Positions 1-10,929 are shown, counted from the stretch's first letter. The stretch: DNA of 64,000 nt from Gonocerus acuteangulatus (GCA_946811695.1 OX328125.1:99928643-99992642); one strand, 5' to 3'. The notes: generated from the letters alone by a model not told the origin. Numbers and translations are program-made.

Positions 1-3
1 GGA

Positions 4-380
4 CTTATACGACTACTCGGACCAAGCTTACGAAACAAAACAAACTCACTATATACAAAACTATAATCAGACTTATTTGCACTTACAGACTCTAATTATG
101 GGGAACAGCGAGGAACTCAAACATACAACGCAAACAAGCATTCCAATCCAGAGTCCTTTGCAGAATAGTCAATGCTCCCTATTTTCTCTCCAACAAAACC
201 CTACATAACGACCTTAATATTCCCTTCTTAAACGATCTCGCCAAATCCCAATTCCTAACCTTTCATTCCAAATTGACGTCCCATCCAAATCCTAGAGGTC
301 AAGCCCTTTCCAATCGGACCCATCCTAAAGACCTTCCCAGGAGGTTTAAGAGACTTTCGCCCCGTGACCAGCTACCCTAA
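4..380 (+). pseudogene. Non-LTR (jockey-like) reverse transcriptase C-terminal remnant
   Basis: Conceptual translation gives the distal part of a jockey-clade RT: a stretch reading LLGPSLRNKTNSLYTKL, then after a frameshift LWGTA, then QAFQSRVLCRIVNAPYFLSN, NKTLHNDLNIPFL and a terminal HPNPRGQALSNRTH..RRFKRLSPRDQLP before a stop. The order (thumb region, 'RIVNAPYFLSNKTLHNDL', then 'HPNP...L..RRLKR..P.DL') is the conserved end of jockey-like ORF2. At least one frameshift and an in-frame stop (near 111) show it is dead, and the 5' part lies outside the window. A related fragment sits at 61924-62200. The clade call is by motif resemblance only. Confidence 0.8.
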
Positions 381-1072
381 CAGCCCTTAAAAACAGGGAA
401 AATAAAAAATGTTAGCATAGCTCGGGAAAGGTCAATAATGATTAGCTCCTTTTATATAATTAGACGAGCACAATTATTTATTGTACTAAGTAAATTGTAC
501 GAATATAAATTAAACATTGATTCATATAAAAAAAAAAATAAATAAAAAAGATATTATACAAGAAGGTGGTTGAATACAAGATATAAATATACCGAGGATA
601 CGGTCGGTTTGTAAAGATATAAAAAAAGAGAGAATTTGAAGAATGAGGAACGGAACTGGCAATATAATTTGTAGAAATAGATATAGAGTCCCCCCCCCCC
701 GACCGTAGCTCTCTCAAGCGGCAGGATCATCAATCTCTCCCTTTATATCAACTTGTCATCCGCCATTTCCTAATATATCTACCAGGATAAATCAATGATA
801 ATTTAATTGAATAACAATAATAACAGTTCAAGATAATTGAAATGATTGGGGATAATTTAGTTACTAATTATTGCAGATCTCTCGCCTATTCAAATGAAAT
901 TTTGAAGAAAATTGTGAGTTTTAACGCTGAAAACTTTATGCACAGGAAACTGTACTGAAATTATGTATTTGGCCTCTTCGACGTATTTGGCTCGGAAAAA
1001 TCTACAAGAAAACACAAAAAATTGTGTTTTTTTTTGTTATGTATCGTGGGGTTGGCTAACCCCCCCTCCATC
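381..1072. other. Unassigned AT-rich stretch
   Basis: No coding region or repeat family recognised. It holds a short C run near 690-700 and A-rich tracts. The short ORFs here are AT-rich chance frames. Confidence 0.5.
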
Positions 1073-1073
1073 T

Positions 1074-1114
<41 letters not shown>

Positions 1115-1117
1115 TAA
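1074..1117. repeat. (TA)n microsatellite
   Basis: Uninterrupted TA dinucleotides directly left of the foldback at 1120-1252; a second TA tract lies on its right side. Confidence 0.95.
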
Positions 1118-1119
1118 AT

Positions 1120-1252
1120 ACGTTTTGTTCTTTTAGGCTTAGGGTCGGAAAAAGTAGCACTTCCTTGTATCACACCACTTTACTTTGCATGCCCTGGTGT
1201 GATGCAAGGAAGTGCTACTTTTTCCGACCCAAAGCCTAAAAGAACAAAACGT
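1120..1252. mobile_element. Short foldback element
   Basis: The left arm, from ACGTTTTGTTCTTTTAGG, is matched by an almost perfect reverse complement ending CCTAAAAGAACAAAACGT, with a loop of about 15 bases near 1180-1195. The arms are about 57 bp with a few mismatches. (TA)n tracts flank both sides, the same arrangement as the palindromes at 4914-5338 and 7075-7341. No coding capacity; likely a non-autonomous element. Confidence 0.75.
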
Positions 1253-1279
1253 ATTAAGAAATATTTTAGGTCATCTACA

Positions 1280-1282
1280 ATA

Positions 1283-1351
<69 letters not shown>

Positions 1352-1366
1352 TATATACACATATAT
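1280..1366. repeat. (TA)n microsatellite with CA interruptions
   Basis: TA repeat between the foldback and the following Helitron fragment. YIYIYI-type ORFs here are artefacts of the repeat. Confidence 0.95.
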
Positions 1367-1368
1367 AT

Positions 1369-1868
1369 GTATAAATCAGGTGTTTGTCAATATGTTTGTT
1401 CCTAATACAAATCCACACCGTTTGACCGATTTTTACCAAACTTGGCACACAGGTAGGTCTTGATAGGGGGAGTGTCTTAGGCTAGACCAAAATTATTTGA
1501 TTCAAAAATATAGCTCCGATATATATTACAAGCTGTATTGAGCTATTATATTAAGATTTGTAAAATTCATTATCATAACGTTCAAGATTTATAAATTGTT
1601 CTACAACTTCTATAATATATTGCATGAATATCATTATTTTGTATAATAAATTGGAAGAGTAAATGGCCAAAAGTTGCGAAACTCTGAATAAATAAAAAAA
1701 AAAAAATTGTTTAGGACTCACAGTTGGAAGGTCAATGGTTCAAAACTGTGAACCGAAGCTAGAACAGTTACAGATTAGATTTCAATATTACTTCTTTGGT
1801 TTCTAATTTATTTTTGCTTGTCTAGATGCAGAATGTAGGTGTAGCATGGCACGCCGGGTAACAGCTAG
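1369..1868 (+). mobile_element. Helitron family F, 5'-truncated copy
   Basis: Begins inside the family's internal repeat (TTGTTCCTAATACAAATCC, CCGTTTGACCGATTTTTACC) and ends with GGCACGCCGGGTAACAGCTAG followed by T. A short GC-rich 3' segment and terminal CTAG before a T are the Helitron 3' signature. The normal 5' end (TCTATATATATAAAAATCAC) is missing. No Rep/helicase coding; non-autonomous. Confidence 0.8.
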
Positions 1869-2610
1869 TATTATATAAAATATGAGAAATTACAGAATTA
1901 TGCCTGAAGTAATACATTGAAATCCGAAACGTCCCAATAAAAAATATGAAATTTGGAAAGTTCTTATACCATCTTATCAGGATGGTACTCTTCTTCCCTC
2001 TTTATAACCTTTATTAAAATATATATTTATACTTCTTTGTGCGCTGAACACTTGGGGCTTGCAGGAGTTGTAGCGGTTTTATGATATTAAAACTCCATTA
2101 CAGGAGTAAGGCGGATATAGAATTTAGGATTGCTTGTTACAATGGAGGCTTTAAAGCCGACACACAAAACCATCAAATCCAAGACAAGCAAATATTTATG
2201 CCGGCTGTTAAAGCAAACAGTGTTTAAGGTGCCTTTTATATCTCTCTGTTTTATGCCCGTGGAAATATGAGACGGAAGCGTGGAAAGAGGTCTGCTGCCT
2301 GGTAAAAGTTTATCGCCTGGTTTATAGATTCGAGTCGCCTGGCATTTAGCCTAATCCAAAGTTCGTTGCCTAATTAGCCCTAGAAGATATTAACAGCCTT
2401 TATTAGTGGTCTAGTAGAAATGCTAGGCCAGCTGATGGACTTAGTAAGGCTCTATTATATAGTCAATATGTCATGACATTACCTTCTCTTCTAGCGGCTT
2501 TAGATAAAGAATTGAATATAAGCTATTTTCAGGTTGGTCTAAGCCTACAGAGTTGACCCTACCTTCTGAGGGAAAACCCCCCTTTCCAAGTAGAGCCGAT
2601 GACAATTTTA
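1869..2610. other. Unassigned stretch
   Basis: Somewhat more GC-balanced than its surroundings, but no ORF, repeat family or RNA recognised on either strand. It may be unique intergenic DNA. Confidence 0.4.
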
Positions 2611-2617
2611 TGCAAAC

Positions 2618-3225
2618 ACAAGCTTTTACCCGGCGTGCCATGATACACATACTTTCAGCTTCTAGAAAAGAGAAAATAAATTAGAAACCAAAGAAGTAAT
2701 ATTAAAATCTAATAACGCATATCTGTAACTGTTCAGGTTTACAGTTTCGAGCCCGTGACCTCTGAACTGTGAAGACGATGTTGTGACCTGTTTGTCAATG
2801 CTGTGGATTTGTACAAGGAACAAACAGACAGACAAACAGCTGATAGACGATTTTGACCTAGCCTATGACTCTTACCGGATTAAGATCTACCTGTGTGCCC
2901 AGTTTGGTAAAAATCTGTCAAACGGTGTGGGTTTGTATAAAGAACAAACATACATACAGACAGATGGTAGCCGTTTTGACCTAGCCTATGACAATCGCCG
3001 TATCAAGATCTACCTGTGTTCCAACTTAGGTCAAAATAGGTCGAACGGTGTGGATTTTATCCCTTATCTACCTGACCTACCTGTCTGCCAAGTTTGATGA
3101 ACATCGGTCAAAGGACGTGGATTTGTACAAGGAACAAACAGACAGACAAACAGCTGATAGACGATTTTGACCTGGCCTATGACTCTTACCGGATTAAGAT
3201 CTACCTGTGCCAAGTTTGGTCAAAA
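2618..3225 (-). mobile_element. Helitron family F copy, minus strand
   Basis: Starts at the degraded 3' end (TTTTACCCGGCGTGCCATG) and continues as several tandem units containing AAACGGTGTGGGTTTGTATA and GACCTAGCCTATGACAATCG, the complement of the F-family internal minisatellite. The 5' end is not preserved. Confidence 0.75.
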
Positions 3226-3563
3226 TAGTTGACTGTTGATGTTGCGAAGGTAGGTATTGTTACATTTTACATGTGAAAATGGTTTTATTGTTGCCAACGT
3301 TGAAAATTTATTTATTTTCACTTATTTTTAGTTAAATGTTATTATTTATTACAGTATTATTATTCAAATCTGTGACTTTTTAAATAGAAAATATGTTTGT
3401 AAGTTTGTGTCTGAGTATGCCTATGGATATAATACTAACATAGGACTATAAACATTATATAAGGCCAACCCCTTGCTATGGTGAAACCTTGTAACCAATA
3501 AAAGAAATAAATAAATATATATATACATAGATACACATATATTATATATTAACCTTATATATA
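3226..3563. other. AT-rich spacer
   Basis: No feature recognised apart from short TA/CA tracts near 3510-3560. Confidence 0.4.
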
Positions 3564-4222
3564 TCTATATATATAAAAATCACGTGTCTGTCTGTTTTTC
3601 TGTTTGTTTGTTCCTTATACAAATCCACACCGTTTGACCGATTTTGACCAAACTTGGAATAATGGTAGGTCTTGATAAGAAAAATCTCCTAGGCTAGGTA
3701 AAAAAAATCCACCAGCTGTCTGTCTGTATGTTTGTCCCTTATACAAATCCACACCGTTCGTCCGATTTTTACTAAACTCGGTAAACATGTAGATCTTAAT
3801 CTAGGGAGTGTCGTAGGCTAAGTCAAAAAAGTCTTATAGCTGTCTGTCTGTATGTTTGTCCCTTATACAAATCCACACCGTTCGTCCGATATTGAGTAAA
3901 CTCGGTACACAGGTAGATCCTAATCTCGAGAGTGCCATAGGCTAGGTCAAAAACATCTACCAGCTTTCTGTCTGTATGTTTGTTCCCTATAAACATCCAC
4001 ACCGTTCGACCGATTTTGACCTAAGTTGGAACACAGGTAGATCTTGATACGGCGATTGCCATAGGCTAGGTCAAAACGGCTACCATCTGTCTGTCTGTGT
4101 GTTTGTTCTTTATACAAACCCACACCGTTTCACAGATTTTGATCAACTGGGCACACACGCTGGTCTTGATCAGGGGATTGCCATAGGCCAGGTCAAAAAC
4201 GTCTACCAGCTGCTGTCTGTAT

Positions 4223-4254
<32 letters not shown>

Positions 4255-4534
4255 TTTTTTTTTTTCTTGTTTTTTTTTCTTTTTTTTTTTTTTTAAATCC
4301 ACACCGTTAGACCGATTTTTACCAATCTTGGCATACATGTATGTATGTCTTGATACGGGGGGTGTTATAGGTTAGGTCAAAGTCGTCTAGGAATCACAGT
4401 TGGGAGGCCACGGGTTCATAACAGTTACAGATTCGTGTTATTAGATTTTAATAATACTTATTTGGCTTCTAATTTATTTAGACTTTTCTATACGCAGAAA
4501 GTAGGTGTAGCATGGCACGCCGGGTAACAGCTAG
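3564..4534 (+). mobile_element. Helitron family F, complete non-autonomous copy
   Basis: 5' TC at 3564 (TCTATATATATAAAAATCAC) and 3' CTAG at 4531-4534, flanked by host A and T as expected for Helitron insertion between A and T. The interior is a degenerate minisatellite of roughly 110-125 bp; each unit contains CTGTCTGTATGTTTGTTCC, a CACACCGTT-GACCGATTTT segment, CACAGGTAG-TCTTGAT and TAGGCTAGGTCAAAA. A T-rich tract (about 4225-4294) interrupts one unit. No protein; presumably mobilised in trans by a Helitron Rep/helicase not present here. Confidence 0.85.
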
Positions 4535-4856
4535 TATTATTATATATTAACCTTAAATGTGCCGGAAGGTCAACAATAAAAATACACAATTAATTCAGCT
4601 CCAAATCTTTCATTTCCTGTTCTGAATTTTGGCGGCACTAAATAATACATTTAGGGACTAGACATTTAGGGATATATGTTTGTGATAATTGTTTAGTGAT
4701 GCGGCCAGAAATATTTATAGTTTTATTTGTAAGCTCCGGTAAGAGGGACTAGAAAGGCGTGAAATTTGAAGAGCTGGAACTGAAAGATTTCGAACTGAGT
4801 AGTAGTATATTTTTATTATTGACATTCCGCCATATTAAAGTTAATTGATGGTAATA
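4535..4856. other. Unassigned spacer
   Basis: No gene or repeat recognised. Confidence 0.4.
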
Positions 4857-5334
4857 TGCATATATATATATATATATATGTTTGATGTTATTTTTCGTCG
4901 CTGGGATAGTATTTTTAGATGGAACGGCATTTTTCTCCAGCGGTGGTACTCCTCCTCACTTCTTCCCGGAATATTTCGATGGATTCATCTCCATCTTCTT
5001 CAGTCAGGTACTTGTTTCTTCCTCGGTGGTAGCCAAGGGAATGACATTTTTCTCGATCTGGGCTCCTTTTCTCCCCTCTAGCCACAGTATAATACTCTCC
5101 CCTAATGCCAACGGACAGAATCCCAACTACACCAGGGAGCTTCAACACCATTCATCCGCCGATACTGTGGCTAGAGGGGAGAAAAGGAGCCCAGGTCGAG
5201 AAAAATGTCATTCACTTGGCTACCACCGAGGAAGAAACAAGTACCTGGCTGAAGAAGATGGAGATGAATCCATCGAAATATTCCGGGAAGAAGTGAGGAG
5301 GAGTGCCACCGCTGGACAAAAATACCGTTCCATC

Positions 5335-5368
<34 letters not shown>

Positions 5369-5369
5369 T
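4857..5369. mobile_element. Long palindromic (foldback) element between (TA)n tracts
   Basis: Left arm from TTAGATGGAACGGCATTTTT near 4915 is mirrored by a right arm ending CCGTTCCATCTAA at about 5337. The arms are about 175 bp and about 95% identical, around a roughly 75-bp centre. TA tracts abut both arms (4857-4880 and 5337-5367). Each arm contains an open frame with no stop (motif HSLGYHRGRNKYL), which is why overlapping mirror ORFs of similar sequence appear on both strands. I do not recognise the frame as a protein. No hammerhead core was seen here. Confidence 0.8.
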
Positions 5370-6413
5370 ATAGCTTACAACAACAATACTCATCCATTGA
5401 GGATAACATGAATAAAGAGATAATGAGCTTCATAAATAATGGGAAGTAATTTCTAACCCATGGTTATGTCACTAGGATATTATTAGAACAACCAATAATG
5501 CCGTCAGAGTAATTATCAACATCGCCATTAATCACCAAAATTAGAAGCTAATGACTTCAGCTGACAAGCTCGTCAATCAATATTTAAAAAACTTTTATAG
5601 CAAAATGATCTTCAATGTGTCTGAATAAATCATTTATAATCTTTTTTGGTGCTCCTGTGCAGTGGGGTGTTCATAATTTAATTTAGGTTTTAAATAATTA
5701 ACTAATATATTCATTAAACATATTTATAATATATAGGACATTATAGCTCGTCAGCGGCTTCGTTATAAAATCTATATTTTTAAATTAATTAACCTGTCAG
5801 GTTAGGATTTGAAACCAGCATCATTTGTTTCACGCATCGTTGTTTTGTCAATTACAGAGGGGCATATAAGGGGGGTTGAGTGGGCTGCACCTTAAAAACA
5901 ATAAAAATTAAATTAATTAGGTCAGGAAAAATCTTTTTTTTGGGTGTAATAGCGTTTGAGTTTTCTAACTATTCCATGTTCTAGATTGTTAGTATTCCAT
6001 ACCCCCAAATGCTACCAGCCCCCCCCCGAAATTATTTTCTATATATGCCCCTAGTCAATTACACGACTGGACATCACATTATAACACGAGCCATTTAATT
6101 GATCGAATGATGCCAAAACTCGGACAGCTAATACTTTGTCCTATTTATGGGATATTTAATTTCTTGCTAGTTTTCTTTTAATTCTTAGTTTTTTTTTTTT
6201 TCATCATTCTTAGATACTTTTCATTTCATTCTTATAATTTTCTTCATTAGTTTTCTCGTCCTTCTTAATTAGTGCCCTTTTAGTTTAGATTTATTTAAAT
6301 TTGTAGTTGGGTTTCTAGAAGTTCTAAGGTAGTTTTTTATCCATTCACAGTTACTTCTTACATACTTGTTAAGTAGTTCATTTTTAATTCCTAGTTAGTG
6401 TTCTTGCCATTTA
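5370..6413. other. Unassigned AT-rich stretch
   Basis: No ORF of note, no repeat family recognised. A short C run occurs near 6020. Possibly intergenic or intronic. Confidence 0.4.
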
Positions 6414-6674
6414 CATATCGTCGCTACAAATGCAAAGTATCAAATGTGAAAATCACCACTTTTCAGAGTGGAAAAACATTTATTCATAACTTTTTTTTGG
6501 ACTGTCAAATATTCGGCAGATTTGACCTTTTGACAGTGGAATACTTTCCCTTTAATAGAGTCATCTAAGATTCAAGAATTTGCCGTACAAAAGTCCAGCA
6601 GAAATTAGTAAAGATTGAAAATGAAAGATGCATTTTTTTCACATTCGTTACTTTGCATTTGTATCGACGATATG
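6414..6674. mobile_element. MITE with about 38-bp terminal inverted repeats
   Basis: The left end CATATCGTCGCTACAAATGC continues as AAAGTATCAAATGTGAAAA, and the right end is its near reverse complement (TTTTTTCACATTCGTTACTT then TGCATTTGTATCGACGATATG). Total about 261 bp, no coding capacity. No clear target duplication, so the superfamily is not assigned. Confidence 0.7.
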
Positions 6675-6970
6675 AGGTGGTCAGTTTTGATGCCTATTAG
6701 ATAGAATTGATTGAAATATGAAGATTTGATTTCAAAATTCTATTATAAGCGGAACCTTAATGCTACATTCCTGCCTTGCAACACCTGTTTGAAGGCTTCC
6801 GGAGCAGTGCTTAAGAGATTTCCACGTCCTTCCAATGTGCTAAGAACTAGAACATAACCACCTGTGTTGGTCCATTAGCTCACTGAAACAGGTGGTTCCG
6901 TGAAGATCTCATGTACACTCTAGCGAGGCTTTACTTAATACACAATCTTTTCTCTTTTAATTTTATTGTT

Positions 6971-7028
<58 letters not shown>

Positions 7029-7132
7029 TATATCTTGACATTGATTTGGCTGGACGGTGGTGGTACTGCATCATAATAGGAAAACCAACAAACTCCAAGG
7101 TCTCCACCACAAATGATTTATTTTTATTCACT

Positions 7133-7177
7133 CAAAGCAAGCTTTCGGAGTCTACAGCTCCATCCTCAGTGCTTCCA
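7133..7177 (-). ncRNA. Hammerhead-ribozyme-like motif (left arm)
   Basis: On the minus strand: CTGAGGA (plus positions 7163-7169), one free T, stem II GGAG/CTCC around CTGTAGA, then GAAA followed by GCTT. A candidate stem I is AAGC before the core with GCTT after it. The core fits CUGANGA plus GAAA, where N is the tolerant position 7. No activity can be inferred from sequence alone. Confidence 0.55.
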
Positions 7178-7237
7178 GTTCTTCACTGCAGGCGGTTCAC
7201 CCGTAGTCTACGGGTGAACCGCCTGCAGTGAAGAACT

Positions 7238-7280
7238 GGAAGCACTGAGGATGGAGCTGTAGACTCCGAAAGGTTGCTTT
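7238..7280 (+). ncRNA. Hammerhead-ribozyme-like motif (right arm)
   Basis: Mirror copy on the plus strand: CTGAGGA at 7245-7251, free T, stem II GGAG/CTCC, GAAA at 7268-7271. One substitution (GAAAGG instead of GAAAGC) spoils the palindromic linker seen in the left arm. Confidence 0.5.
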
Positions 7281-7335
7281 GAGTGAATAAAAATAAATCA
7301 TTTGTGGTGGAGACCTTGGAGTTTGTTGGTTTTCC

Positions 7336-7393
<58 letters not shown>

Positions 7394-7396
<3 letters not shown>

Positions 7397-7831
7397 TTAT
7401 TAATCAACAAATAACAACAGAAGGAATTTTAACAAATTATACAATAGTACCTGTAGAAATATATACTAGACAAAAACGAATTACTATAATCCTACTTAGG
7501 ACTCTAAAGACTAATATTCTTGGTTCCAGAGGGGGGTAACACTTAACATTATATTAGCCTTAATATATGAGACAAACAAACTTCAAAACAGGCAAAAAAA
7601 AACAAGATAGAGGATTTTACAGACTTATATTACAGCTACTGGCTTAAAACTAAAAAACATTATAAAAGTAATCTATATAATTTAACAAAGTTTTAATATA
7701 ATTATACCATATAACATTATTAATTAAACATCTTCTACATCACAATAAATTACGTTCATAAACAAGGGACAAATAATTTATATTTACACCCTAACTTACA
7801 AGCACACACACACATAATTATTTATTTACAA
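7394..7831. other. Unassigned AT-rich spacer
   Basis: A short CA run lies near 7802-7812; nothing else recognised. Confidence 0.4.
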
Positions 7832-7955
7832 CTAGCTGTTACCCAGTTTGCCATGCTACACCTACTTTCTGTCTATGACTCTCCCCGTATCAAGATCTAC
7901 CTGTATACTGAGTTACGTCAAAATCTGCCAAACGGTTAGAATTTGTTTATATCTG
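7832..7955 (-). mobile_element. Helitron family F 3'-end fragment
   Basis: Plus strand CTAGCTGTTACCCAGTTTGC then CATGCTACACCTACTTTCTG is the complement of the F 3' terminus; about 120 bp remain. Confidence 0.75.
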
Positions 7956-8282
7956 TCAATCAATTCAGAAAGCAGCCAGCAGAGGCCAGCACCACAGCAC
8001 TTCATATTACAGCCGACAGAGGCTCTATATCTATAAATATATCTATCATTTCAACGCGTGTGGTGAAATAGACCTAGATTTGTGTCCAAGGTTGGACACA
8101 TTATCATATTCCCGTTCACTCACACTACTCCAGAGGGAATTTCACACAACAACACACACATACAGATATGTTCACTGAAGCCATGTGCGTCTGCTCAACA
8201 CCCCATATAACACGACGGAACTTCTGCCTGAAGGTAGTCAGGGGTCTTTTGTATAATAAGCATACACTTTTCAAGAACTCTG
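7956..8282. other. Region upstream of Merlin transposase remnant
   Basis: Probably contains decayed Merlin N-terminal coding, but no N-terminal motif could be read with confidence. CA-rich near 8150. Confidence 0.35.
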
Positions 8283-8832
8283 ATGCGAGAGGTATGCGCA
8301 TCAGATCTAATCTCAAACCCTATAAAGATTGGAGGTGAAGGCTTAAACGTTGAAATTGATGAAACATGCTTCTCCAGAAGGAAATATCAACGTGGAAGAT
8401 TATATCCATCGCAGTGGATCTTCGGAGGTGTTTGTCGTGAGACTAGGGAAGTTTTTCTATATGCCGTGTCTGACCGTTCAGCTGTTACCCTAACTGAGTG
8501 TATAAAGGCATGTATACTACCGGGATCCACAATATTTTCTGATTGTTGAAAGTCATACCATGGTCTGAGGAGGGTTTCGTGGAATGCGATATAAGCACTA
8601 TCCAGTAAATCATAGTGAAAATTTTGTAGATCCCATTACTAGAGCCCACACACAGAGAATTGAGTCTTTGTGGGCTAGTTTGAAGCGAAGGAACAAGATT
8701 GAATGCGGAACAAGTAGGGCATTATTGGATTCATATTTGTGTGAATTTGTGTGGAGAAGAAGATATGAGAAGGAAGACCTATTTCATAAAATATTGCATT
8801 CAATGTTTGAATATTGGCCACCTTCAGCATGA
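8283..8832 (+). pseudogene. Merlin-superfamily (IS1016/IS1595-type) DDE transposase, broken
   Basis: Two frames join into the catalytic domain of a Merlin transposase. Frame one (8283-8546) has MREVCASDLI, IGGEGLNVEIDETCFSRRKY, QWIFGGVCRETREVFL, SDRSAVTL and ILPGSTIFSDC. A TGA then sits where the family has Trp (SDCW), and a frameshift follows. Frame two (8584-8829) has HYPVNHSENFVDPITRAHTQ, RIESLWASLKRRN and LLDSYLCEFVWRRRY. The catalytic residues expected in this family, D of VEID, D of SDC and the acidic residue of the TQxIESLW block, are all visible, so the decay is recent. The N-terminal zinc/HTH part is missing or unreadable, and no terminal inverted repeats were identified. Confidence 0.88.
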
Positions 8833-9355
8833 TTTATTTTGTTCAGTATTAAATAAAGCTATTTTCTTTTTTATAAACAAGCATTTATCTTGTTTTGTAA
8901 ACATAACCTAGAGTTTAGTAAAGTAACAGTAGAGTAACTCCAAACACCCATTGCCGCCAAACACCCATTGCTGTTTAATAGTTTTATAACCGCAAATACA
9001 CAAACAATACTAATTTAAATAGTATTTAAACATGTGTTTTTATTTCTGTATCGATGGTATCAAATTACATAGTAACAGTTACTAAATATCATTATAAAAT
9101 CACTGGCGGGCCTGTTCTAAACAAGACCCGGCATCTTTATTCCAAGAATAAGCACATATTCATAATTGTCAAAAAAGAAAAATGTATTATTTTTTATTTT
9201 ATTTTAGTTTTTTTCACCATTTGGTGATAAAACTAGGGCTTTTCCCTGAATCCTACAGGAATAAAATTCGTTTTAGGTAGGTATGTGATAAGAAATCTCC
9301 GTCTAATAATTATTGTGTGAAAAATGTAATTATAATTCTAATAATAAATTAATTT
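8833..9355. other. Unassigned spacer
   Basis: The short direct repeat CCAAACACCCATTGC occurs twice at 8939-8972. No gene seen. Confidence 0.4.
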
Positions 9356-9552
9356 GCCAACGGACATAGCCACGTTGAATGCACTGGTTACCGTAGATCA
9401 CCGAAGTTAAGCAACGTCGGGCGTGGTCAGAACCTGAATGGGTGACCGATCACATGCTGTTGGTATTATAAAAGGGTGGCAACCTGTAGACAACCTGGCG
9501 TTAATAGCCTAATTGTTGATACACCGTTAAAAAAATAATAATAATAAAATAA
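9356..9552 (+). mobile_element. 5S rRNA-headed SINE (SINE3-like)
   Basis: The head (about 9356-9465) reads as a 5S rRNA gene: GCCAACGGACATAGCCACG, TGAATGCACTGGTTACCG, GATCACCGAAGTTAAGCAAC, GTCGGGCGTGGTCAG, TGGGTGACCG, ending GTTGG. It therefore contains the internal 5S promoter region. It is followed by a body and the tail GGCGTTAATAGCCTAATTG and ACACCGTTAAAAAAATAAT. The tail is shared with the tRNA-headed SINEs at 58918-59082 and 59560-59801, which separates this from a true 5S gene. Confidence 0.85.
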
Positions 9553-9798
9553 TTTTACATGAATAAATCCCGCATTGAAATAAGGCAATTTACTTACAAT
9601 ACATTTCTGGTTTCATAGAAGACTTACGACAGAGTGCATATCGTCCACGAGAGCTATATAATCTTAAGTGATGACTATAAAGTTTTATACTATAAACTGT
9701 TGACTATAAAACAACTATCATACTTCCATAAATACGTAGTACAATTTATGGCTAAACTCATCTTATAAAGTCTTCTACAGTTACAATTTTATATCTAA
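9553..9798. other. Unassigned spacer
   Basis: Nothing recognised. Confidence 0.35.
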
Positions 9799-10807
9799 CT
9801 AGCTGTTACCCGGCGTGCCATGCTACACCTACTTTCTGCTTCTAGAAAAGCCTAAATAAATTAGAAACCAAATCTGTAATTGTAACTGTTTCGAACCCGT
9901 GACCTCCCAACTGTGAGTCCTAGACAACTTTAACCTAGCCTATAACATACATGTATGCCAAGTTTGGTAAAAATCTTTTTGGTCTAACGGTGTGGATTTT
10001 TATTAAAAAAACAACAAAAAAAACATACAGACAGCAGCTGGTAGACGTTTTTGACCTGGCCTATGACAATCCCATCATCAAGACCAACCTGTGTGCCCAG
10101 TTTGGTCAAAATCTGTCAAACGGTGTGGGTTTGTATAAAGAACAAACATACATACATACAGACAAATGGTAGCCGTTTTGACCTAGCCTATGACAATCGC
10201 CGTATCAAGATCTACCTGTGTTCCAACTTAGGTCAAAATCGGTCGAACGGTGTGGATTTTTATAGCGAACAAAAATACAGACAGACAGCTGGTAGAGGTT
10301 TTTGACCTAGCCTATGACACTCCCCTTATCAAGACCTACCTGTCTGCCAAGTTTGATGAACATCGGTCAAAGGGCGTGGATATTTATAAGGAACAAACAT
10401 ACAGACAGACAGCTGGTAGACGTTTTTGACTTAGCCTACGGCACTCTCCAGATTAGGATCTACATGTGTGCCGAGTTTAGTCCAAATCGGATGAACGGTG
10501 TGGATTTGTATAAGGGACAAACATACAGACAGACAGCTGGTTGATTCTTTTGACTTAGCCTACGACACTCCCCAGATTAAGATCTACATTTGTACCGAGT
10601 TTAGTCAAAATCGGACGAACGGTATGGATTTGTATAAGGAACAAACATACAGACAGACAGCTGGTAGATTTTTTTGACCTAGCTTACGAGACTTTCCGGA
10701 TCAAGACCTATCAGTGGTCAAAATCGGTCAAACGGTGTAGATTTGTATAAGGAACAAACAAACAAATAAATAAACAGACAGACACGTGATTTTTATATAT
10801 ATATAGA
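9799..10807 (-). mobile_element. Helitron family F, complete copy on minus strand
   Basis: 3' CTAG at 9799-9802 with CCGGCGTGCCATG just inside, and 5' TC as the GA at 10806-10807 (minus strand TCTATATATATAAAAATCAC). The interior is six or so degenerate copies of the F minisatellite. Same length class (about 1.0 kb) as 3564-4534. Non-coding. Confidence 0.85.
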
Positions 10808-10929
10808 TTACAGTACCCATGATGACTTCCTAGAGTGTGTGTGGTTCAGAGGATACTGTTCCTTGTTCTTATGGAAGCCAGTACATGGTTTTGTTTATCT
10901 TTAGAGTTTGTGACTTGTTAGAATTTCTG

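Larger units (their letters stand above)
6977..7393. mobile_element. Palindromic Penelope-like derivative flanked by (TA)n
   Basis: Two near-perfect arms meet at a short centre around 7200 (CCCGTAG/CTACGGG). The palindrome spans 7075-7341, with outer ends AATAGGAAAACC and GGTTTTCCTATT. (TA)n tracts lie immediately outside (6977-7036 and 7339-7393). Each arm carries a hammerhead-like core (separate entries). The inverted arrangement, absence of coding and ribozyme core fit a non-autonomous Penelope-like (PLE) terminal-repeat derivative; the family is inferred. Confidence 0.75.

Noticed and set aside
1180..1405. ORFs encoding YIYIYI-type proteins over (TA)n tracts (also near 6911, 18390, 19502, 22101, 26590, 27803, 48530, 52740 and 62218)
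   Set aside because: They are translations of TA microsatellites; no coding evidence.
8283..8832. Bacterial contamination or horizontal transfer suggested by the IS1595-like transposase
   Set aside because: The eukaryotic Merlin superfamily is homologous to IS1016/IS1595, and the surrounding DNA is insect-like repeats.
9356..9465. Functional 5S rRNA gene
   Set aside because: Sequence has drifted from 5S, and it continues into a SINE body and the shared tail.
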